DNA of 64,000 nt from JADGHX01 sp037200125 (lineage in GTDB: Bacteria > Pseudomonadota > Gammaproteobacteria > Steroidobacterales > Steroidobacteraceae): the NCBI GenBank assembly GCA_037200125.1, contig JBBCGS010000006.1, positions 620,001 to 684,000 of the forward strand, written 5' to 3'. The notes under the pieces are model-generated. The model was not told the origin of the DNA. It saw only the letters and a list, made by a program, of their open reading frames with translations, and did no database searches. Shown here one piece after another: positions 59,662 through 64,000 of the stretch. A program made the position numbers and the translations under genes. The first letter of the stretch is position 1. Every line of letters starts with the position of its first letter.

Positions 59662-59978
59662 AGGACACAGCGCCAAACGGACGCGCCCAGGAGGCGCCAA
59701 GGCTGTGCAGGATACCGGAAAGGGCGGCCCCAACGAAAAACGCCGCCCGAAGGCGGCGTTTCAAGTTCGGGCGGTATGCGGCCGGCCCGAAAACCCCGGT
59801 ATCCGTTTGACGGAAAGTATTATGCGACGGGAAAGAGTCTGGCGGATTCTGCGACCGCCAGCGATGGGTGATTTACGTAATGCCGCGTGCGCGAAATCAC
59901 GAAAGCCACCCGTCACTTCCCGAATCTACAACACCGCTTCGCTTGGCGGAACCACCGATTTTCGCCCCGCGCGGGTCC
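59662..59978 (-). other. Leader between ribE and ribBA
   Basis: About 317 bp with no gene. On the minus strand it holds GTGATTT/AAATCAC and CTGGCGG/CCGCCAG hairpins and ends in a terminator at 59761-59736. I do not recognise the conserved core of an FMN riboswitch. A CATAAT box near 59823 might be a -10. Confidence 0.4.
59736..59761 (-). terminator. Rho-independent terminator upstream of ribBA
   Basis: On the minus strand AAACGCCGCC pairs with GGCGGCGTTT around a TTCG loop, then TTTTT overlapping the stem end. It lies after ribE and 75 bp before the ribBA start, so it either ends the ribD-ribE transcript or attenuates ribBA. Confidence 0.85.
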
Positions 59979-60575
59979 TCAGCGCTCCGCGCCCAACAGG
60001 CGCTCGGCGTAGCGGGCCATCTGATCGACCTCGAGGTTCACGCGCGTTCCGGGTTGCAGCCGGCCGAGCGTCGTCACGGCCTGGGTGTGGGGGATCAGGT
60101 TCACGCCGAAGGTGGCGTTCTCCACTTCGTTGACGGTGAGGCTCACGCCGTCGACTGTGACCGAACCTTTCCGCGCGATGTAGCGCGCCAGCCCGACCGG
60201 AACGGTCACGCTCACCCGGAGCGAATCGCCGTCGTGGCTCGTCGCGGACACATGAGCTACCCCGTCCACATGCCCTGACACGAGATGGCCGCCGAGTCGA
60301 TCGCCGGCGCGCAGCGCGGGTTCCAGATTCACAGGTGAGCCGGGGTTCAGCTCGCCCAGCGTCGTGAGCGACAGCGTCTCGTGCGACACGTCCGCCGTAA
60401 ACGAATCGCGCGTGAACGACACCACCGTGAGGCACACGCCCTGCACGCTGATGCTGTCGCCGACGGCGGTATCCGACAGGTCGAGGTTTTTCGTGGAGAT
60501 GACGAGCCGGGCATCCACCCCGCGCGTCTCGCGCGAGGCGACCTGGCCGACATCCTGGACGATTCCGGTAAACAT
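59979..60575 (-). CDS. ribE: Riboflavin synthase, alpha subunit
   Basis: A 198-residue two-lobed lumazine-binding protein that makes riboflavin. MFTGIVQDVGQVAS and the internal duplicate VSGHVDGVAHVSA mark the two barrels; SVQGVCLTVVSF and TVDGVSLTVNEV are the matching strands. Start ATG 60575, one base after the ribD stop. Confidence 0.97.
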   Translation of the reverse strand: MFTGIVQDVGQVASRETRGVDARLVISTKNLDLSDTAVGDSISVQGVCLTVVSFTRDSFTADVSHETLSLTTLGELNPGSPVNLEPALRAGDRLGGHLVSGHVDGVAHVSATSHDGDSLRVSVTVPVGLARYIARKGSVTVDGVSLTVNEVENATFGVNLIPHTQAVTTLGRLQPGTRVNLEVDQMARYAERLLGAER

Positions 60576-60576
60576 C

Positions 60577-61686
60577 TTATTTTCGCTGCATGCGAAGGCG
60601 CAGGTCCGGGCCGACCTGCTGCGTGTCGAGGATCTTGAAGACTTCCGCCTGCTGCAAGTCCTCGAGCTGCGGCAGCTCGAAGAGCGGCCGCCCCTGCGGG
60701 CCCAGCAACTTGGGAGCTATATAGAGGAGTAGCTCGTCGACCAGCCGCTCCCGCACAAAGGCGCCGGTCAGGGTCGGGCCCGCTTCCACGAGCACTTCGT
60801 TCACTTCCATGCCGCCCAGCCGGGCGAGCACGGTGGGCAGGTCGAGCGGCCCGGTGCCCTCCACGGTTTCGACGCGCGCGCCTTTGAGACGCAGCGCGGC
60901 CGAGCCCGCGATCGGGCCCGTCTTGGTGAAAACGACCACGGGACCACCGCCGCTGAAGAGCCGCGCGGTGGGCTGCGTGCGGGCACGCCCATCCAGCACG
61001 ACCACGGTTGGCTGCCGCGTGACATCGGGCAGCCGGACGTTGAGCTGCGGATCGTCCGCAAGCACGGTGCCGATGCCGGTGAGCACGGCGGCACTGTTCG
61101 CCCGCCAGCGTTGCACGTCTTCACGCGCGGCTTCGCTCGTAATCCATTTGCTCTGGCCGTTGGCGAGCGCGGTGCGCCCATCGAGGCTCATGCCGACTTT
61201 CACGCGCACGAACGGCACGCCGTGGCGCATGCGCTTGAGAAATCCGGCGTTCAGTTCTTCGGCTTCGGCCTCCAGCAGGCCGATGTCGACCTTGATGCCG
61301 GCCTGCGAGAGCATGACGGCGCCGCGACCCGCCACTTTCGGATTCGGATCGGGAATCGCGAACACCACCCGGGCCACGCGCGCGCTCACGAGCGCATCCG
61401 AGCATGGGGGCGTGCGGCCGTGATGGCTGCAGGGCTCGAGATTCACGTAGACGGTTGAGTCGCGGGCGCTCATCAGGCCGCCGGGGCTCGCTTGCACGGC
61501 GCGCAGTGCCGCCACTTCGGCATGCGGGCCGCCGGCACGCTCGTGCCAGCCTTCACCGATGATTTTTCCGTCCTTCGCGATGACGCATCCGACACGCGGG
61601 TTCGGCTGCGTAGTCGCCGAGCCGAGCGCGGCGAGCTCCAGCGCGCGCGCCATGGCGAAGCGATCGAAGTCGGAGAATGTCGTCAT
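60577..61686 (-). CDS. ribD: Bifunctional pyrimidine deaminase / reductase
   Basis: A 369-residue enzyme for the second and third steps of riboflavin synthesis. The deaminase domain has the Zn motifs GPHAEVAAL (HAE) and YVNLEPCSHHGRTPPCSDAL (PCxxxxxxPC). The reductase domain follows (LKRMRHGVPFVRVKVGMSLDG, WITSEAARED, LDGRARTQPTARLF, VLVEAGPTLTGAFVRE). Full length. nrdR ends 69 bp upstream. Confidence 0.96.
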   Translation of the reverse strand: MTTFSDFDRFAMARALELAALGSATTQPNPRVGCVIAKDGKIIGEGWHERAGGPHAEVAALRAVQASPGGLMSARDSTVYVNLEPCSHHGRTPPCSDALVSARVARVVFAIPDPNPKVAGRGAVMLSQAGIKVDIGLLEAEAEELNAGFLKRMRHGVPFVRVKVGMSLDGRTALANGQSKWITSEAAREDVQRWRANSAAVLTGIGTVLADDPQLNVRLPDVTRQPTVVVLDGRARTQPTARLFSGGGPVVVFTKTGPIAGSAALRLKGARVETVEGTGPLDLPTVLARLGGMEVNEVLVEAGPTLTGAFVRERLVDELLLYIAPKLLGPQGRPLFELPQLEDLQQAEVFKILDTQQVGPDLRLRMQRK

Positions 61687-61754
61687 CGGGATGGAAGCTT
61701 ACTTGGATTGCTCAGCGGAAAAAGTCGCCTGCGGCGCTTTTCCGGACAGTGCCC

Positions 61755-62297
61755 CTACTTCTCTGTCGGAGCCTTCGTATCTGCGGGCAGTAGCGGCAGC
61801 TGTTCGCGGTCGGCGACCTTCTCCCGCGTAGGCTTCCGGCGACGAGGATGCTGGCGCAGCTTGTCGATCTCCTCGCGGAAAGCGTCGATGTCCTGGAAGT
61901 GACGATACACGGATGCAAAGCGCACGAAGGCGACCTCGTCGAGATGACGTAGCTCCTCCATCACGAGCTCGCCTACGGCTCGCGCGGCGATCTCGCGCTC
62001 GCCGAGCGAGCGGATCTTGTGGGTGATGCGCCCGACCGCTTCGTCGATCGCCTCGGTGCCGACGGGGCGCTTTTCCAGCGCCTTCTCCATTCCGGAGCGC
62101 AGCTTGGCTTCATCGAACGGCTGGCGGCTGCGATCGCCCTTCACCACTTGCGGCATGACGAGCTCGGCGGTCTCGAACGTGGTGAAACGCTCGCCGCACT
62201 TCAGGCACTCGCGCCGACGACGCACCTGCCGGCCCTCGCTCGCGAGGCGCGAGTCGGAGACTTTGGTGTCTTCGTGGCCGCAGAAGGGGCAGTACAT
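61755..62297 (-). CDS. nrdR: Transcriptional repressor of ribonucleotide reductase genes
   Basis: A 180-residue Zn-ribbon/ATP-cone repressor. The ribbon is MYCPFCGHEDTKVSDSR with RRRRECLKCGERFTTFE (CxxC twice). The ATP-cone follows (VVKGDRSRQPFDEAKLRSG, then VRFASVYRHFQDIDAF). Start ATG at 62297. A basic C-terminal tail of about 30 residues is longer than usual. Confidence 0.97.
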   Translation of the reverse strand: MYCPFCGHEDTKVSDSRLASEGRQVRRRRECLKCGERFTTFETAELVMPQVVKGDRSRQPFDEAKLRSGMEKALEKRPVGTEAIDEAVGRITHKIRSLGEREIAARAVGELVMEELRHLDEVAFVRFASVYRHFQDIDAFREEIDKLRQHPRRRKPTREKVADREQLPLLPADTKAPTEK

Positions 62298-62315
62298 ATG
62301 TAGGTCAGAGGAAAG

Positions 62316-62421
62316 AGCGCTCAGTCGCCGCGCGGCTAAGAAACGAAGCCGCTCGTGCTGAAGCCATGGCACTCCTCGCCGCACGGCCAGGAGAGGAAAC
62401 CGCTCGTGCTGAAGCCATGGC
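62316..62421. repeat. Variant of the dispersed repeat with a 51-bp direct repeat
   Basis: AGCGCTCAGTCGCCGCGCGG at about 62321 is a diverged copy of the arm found at 57.4 kb, including the following CTAAGA. It is followed by CCGCTCGTGCTGAAGCCATG, which recurs 51 bp later (62349 and 62400). It lies in the glyA-nrdR spacer. Confidence 0.7.
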
Positions 62422-62468
62422 GTCCCTCGCCGCGCGCAGCGACAAACCGTACGCGGGGGACCGGGACG

Positions 62469-62497
62469 GCGCGACCCGGGCGGCGCCCGGGTCGCGC
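62469..62497. terminator. GC-rich hairpin after glyA
   Basis: A perfect 13-bp stem GCGCGACCCGGGC / GCCCGGGTCGCGC with a 3-base loop lies 23 bp past the glyA stop. No T run follows, so it is a weak terminator or an mRNA-end stabiliser. Confidence 0.5.
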
Positions 62498-62519
62498 GAC
62501 GGGCCGAATTGGCTCGCGC

Positions 62520-63779
62520 TCAAGGCCCGTAGACGGGAAATCGCTTGCACAGGTCCAGCACCTGGCCGCGCACCTTGTCGACCACCGCATCGGCGCCTTC
62601 GGCGTCCAGCACGTCGGCGACGAGGTCGGCCACCAGTTCGATTTCCTGCTCCTTGAACCCGCGAGTGGTCGACGCCGGCGTGCCGATGCGCAGGCCGCTC
62701 GTGATGGTCGGCGGGCGCGGGTCGTTCGGTACGGCGTTCTTGTTCACGGTGATGTTGGCGCGGCCGAGCGCGGCGTCCGCTTCCTTGCCGGTGATGTTGC
62801 GGCCGACGAGGCTCAGCAGGAACAGGTGATTGTCCGTGCCGTTCGAAACAATCTTGAACCCGCGGCCCATGAACTTCGCCGCCATCGCGCGCGAGTTCGC
62901 GAGCGTCTGGCGCTGGTATTCCTTGAACTCGGGCTGCAGCGCTTCGAGGAACGCGACGGCCTTCGCCGCAATCACGTGCATCAGCGGGCCGCCCTGCGTG
63001 CCCGGGAACACGGTGGAGTTGAGCTTCTTCGTCACTTCGTCATTGGCGCGCGCCAGGATCAGTCCGCCGCGCGGGCCGCGCAATGTCTTGTGCGTGGTCG
63101 TGGTGACGACGTCGGCATGCGGAAGCGGGTTCGGATAGAAGCCCATCGCGATGAGCCCCGCGACGTGCGCCATGTCGACGAACATATACGCCCCGACGCT
63201 CTTGGCGATCTCGCCGAACCGCTGCCAGTCGATCACGCGCGAATAGGCCGAGAAGCCCGCGACGATCATGCGCGGACGGTGCAGCTCGGCGAGCCGGCGC
63301 ACCTCGTCGTAGTCGATCTCACCGTTGTCCGGACGAATGCCGTACTGGACGGCGTTGTACAGCTTGCCACTGAAGTTGACCTTGGCGCCGTGGGTGAGGT
63401 GACCACCGTGGTCGAGGCTCATGCCCAGAACGGTTTCGCCCGGTTTCACCAGCGCCTGGTAGACGGCGGCGTTGGCCTGCGAACCGGAGTGGGGCTGCAC
63501 GTTGACGTAGTCCGCGCCAAAGAGCTTCTTGGCGCGGTCGATGGCGAGCTGTTCGGCGATGTCGACGTATTCGCAGCCGCCGTAGTAGCGCTTGCCTGGG
63601 TAGCCTTCGGCGTACTTGTTCGTCAGCACCGAACCTTGGGCTTTCAGGACTCGGGGGCTCGTGTAGTTTTCCGAGGCGATCAGCTCGATGTGGTCTTCCT
63701 GGCGGCGAAGCTCGCCCTGGAGCGCGTAATCGAGCTCCGGGTCGAAACCGGCGATATCCATTTTCGAACTGCTGAACAT
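62520..63779 (-). CDS. glyA: Serine hydroxymethyltransferase
   Basis: A 419-residue PLP enzyme linking serine, glycine and one-carbon units. It has IELIASENYTSPRVLKAQGS, YPGKRYYGGCEYVD, NVQPHSGSQANAAVYQAL, MFVDMAHVAGLIA and the PLP Lys in VVTTTTHKTLRGPRGG. Start ATG at 63779; the same frame extends to 63923 without similarity. First gene of the glyA-nrdR-ribD block. Confidence 0.97.
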   Translation of the reverse strand: MFSSSKMDIAGFDPELDYALQGELRRQEDHIELIASENYTSPRVLKAQGSVLTNKYAEGYPGKRYYGGCEYVDIAEQLAIDRAKKLFGADYVNVQPHSGSQANAAVYQALVKPGETVLGMSLDHGGHLTHGAKVNFSGKLYNAVQYGIRPDNGEIDYDEVRRLAELHRPRMIVAGFSAYSRVIDWQRFGEIAKSVGAYMFVDMAHVAGLIAMGFYPNPLPHADVVTTTTHKTLRGPRGGLILARANDEVTKKLNSTVFPGTQGGPLMHVIAAKAVAFLEALQPEFKEYQRQTLANSRAMAAKFMGRGFKIVSNGTDNHLFLLSLVGRNITGKEADAALGRANITVNKNAVPNDPRPPTITSGLRIGTPASTTRGFKEQEIELVADLVADVLDAEGADAVVDKVRGQVLDLCKRFPVYGP

Positions 63780-63876
63780 GACTAAACCTTTGAGTCGCGA
63801 GGGGCCTTTTGGAAGGGCGCGAATTGTACCAGCCCGTGGGCGTGAGGCCTCTGCCGTGGGGCTGGCCGGCTTTCGG

Positions 63877-63903
63877 ACTAAAGGCGATTGAGGGCTTCTT
63901 CGT
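63877..63903. repeat. Single arm of the dispersed repeat upstream of glyA
   Basis: CTAAAGGCGATTGAGGGCTT matches the right arm of the 57.4-kb element apart from the deleted CCGCC segment. It is in the glyA 5' region. Confidence 0.65.
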
Positions 63904-63919
63904 CCGCCGGCGGGCAGGT

Positions 63920-63997
63920 GCAACCCTTAGAGGTTGCCGTAGCCGTGCAAAAGGCTCTCACACACCGCATTCCAACCCTGCGCAAGGTTGGTGCGGT
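63920..63997. repeat. Two short hairpins at the window edge
   Basis: GCAACC/GGTTGC (63920-63937) and a compound stem ACCGCA-CCAACC / GGTTGG-TGCGGT (63964-63997). They may belong to a structured leader or an upstream terminator; the window ends before this can be judged. Confidence 0.45.
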
Positions 63998-64000
63998 TGT

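Noticed and set aside
59765..59978. FMN riboswitch upstream of ribBA
   Set aside because: The conserved junction sequences of the FMN aptamer could not be found on the minus strand.
63780..64000. Glycine or folate riboswitch before glyA
   Set aside because: Hairpins are present but no known aptamer core is recognised, and the window ends too soon.

Overview
This is GC-rich chromosomal DNA from a gammaproteobacterium. The gene set (fimV, a FimX-like protein, miaE, epmA/epmB/efp, the dedD-cvpA-purF and ribD-ribE-ribBA-ribH-nusB-thiL orders, tRNA-dense spacers) and a C-terminal GlyGly-type sorting tail point to a non-enteric lineage near Xanthomonadales, Nevskiales or Steroidobacterales. The lineage is inferred from gene content and not proven. 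There is no rRNA, no complete IS element and no CRISPR array.

Layout. 1-6.2 kb is an accessory patch: the end of an FG-GAP repeat surface protein, an AbiE-type toxin-antitoxin pair with a strong promoter/operator palindrome, four tRNAs (Lys, His, Arg, Pro, all on the minus strand), a DUF1345 membrane protein and a nucleotidyltransferase remnant. 6.2-11.6 kb holds cysS, gltX, a periplasmic cyclophilin, lpxH and miaE. 11.6-26.8 kb is a long minus-strand run: prmB, aroC, asd, fimV, truA, accD, folC, dedD-like, cvpA, purF, a glycerate kinase and a pseudo-receiver Ser/Thr kinase. 26.8-34.1 kb, mostly plus strand, holds sco1, psd, epmA, a YciI-like gene, a free-methionine-sulfoxide reductase, efp (minus), epmB and a FimX-like c-di-GMP protein. 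34.1-44.5 kb (minus) holds a TPR kinase, parC, parE, DUF3501, an Hdr-like Fe-S protein and rubrerythrin. 44.6-50.8 kb holds xseB-ispA-dxs, folE2 and an Fsr-type exporter. 51.1-54.9 kb is a second accessory patch of broken genes and toxin-antitoxin modules. 55-64 kb is minus-strand housekeeping: a kinase with a cyclic-nucleotide domain, and glyA-nrdR-ribD-ribE-ribBA-ribH-nusB-thiL.

How the genes work together. EpmA, EpmB and EF-P form a complete EF-P beta-lysylation set within 3.5 kb. XseB-IspA-Dxs couples early isoprenoid synthesis with exonuclease VII, as in many proteobacteria. FimV and the FimX-like protein both point to type IV pilus assembly or twitching. RibD, RibE, RibBA and RibH make riboflavin, with the GTP cyclohydrolase II half of RibBA looking dead. 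Asd, AroC and the purF/accD block are core metabolism.

Most notable observations: (1) a dispersed intergenic element with a conserved terminal sequence and a variable tandem-repeat core, best seen as a perfect 32-bp inverted repeat filling the nusB-thiL spacer; (2) two tandem copies of a putative antitoxin in front of one PIN toxin; (3) a BrnT-type toxin read in frame into its putative antitoxin, with a perfect internal ribosome site; (4) single-base G-run frameshifts in both purF and accD; (5) a nested 36-bp inverted repeat between parE and parC; (6) three different Ser/Thr kinase architectures.
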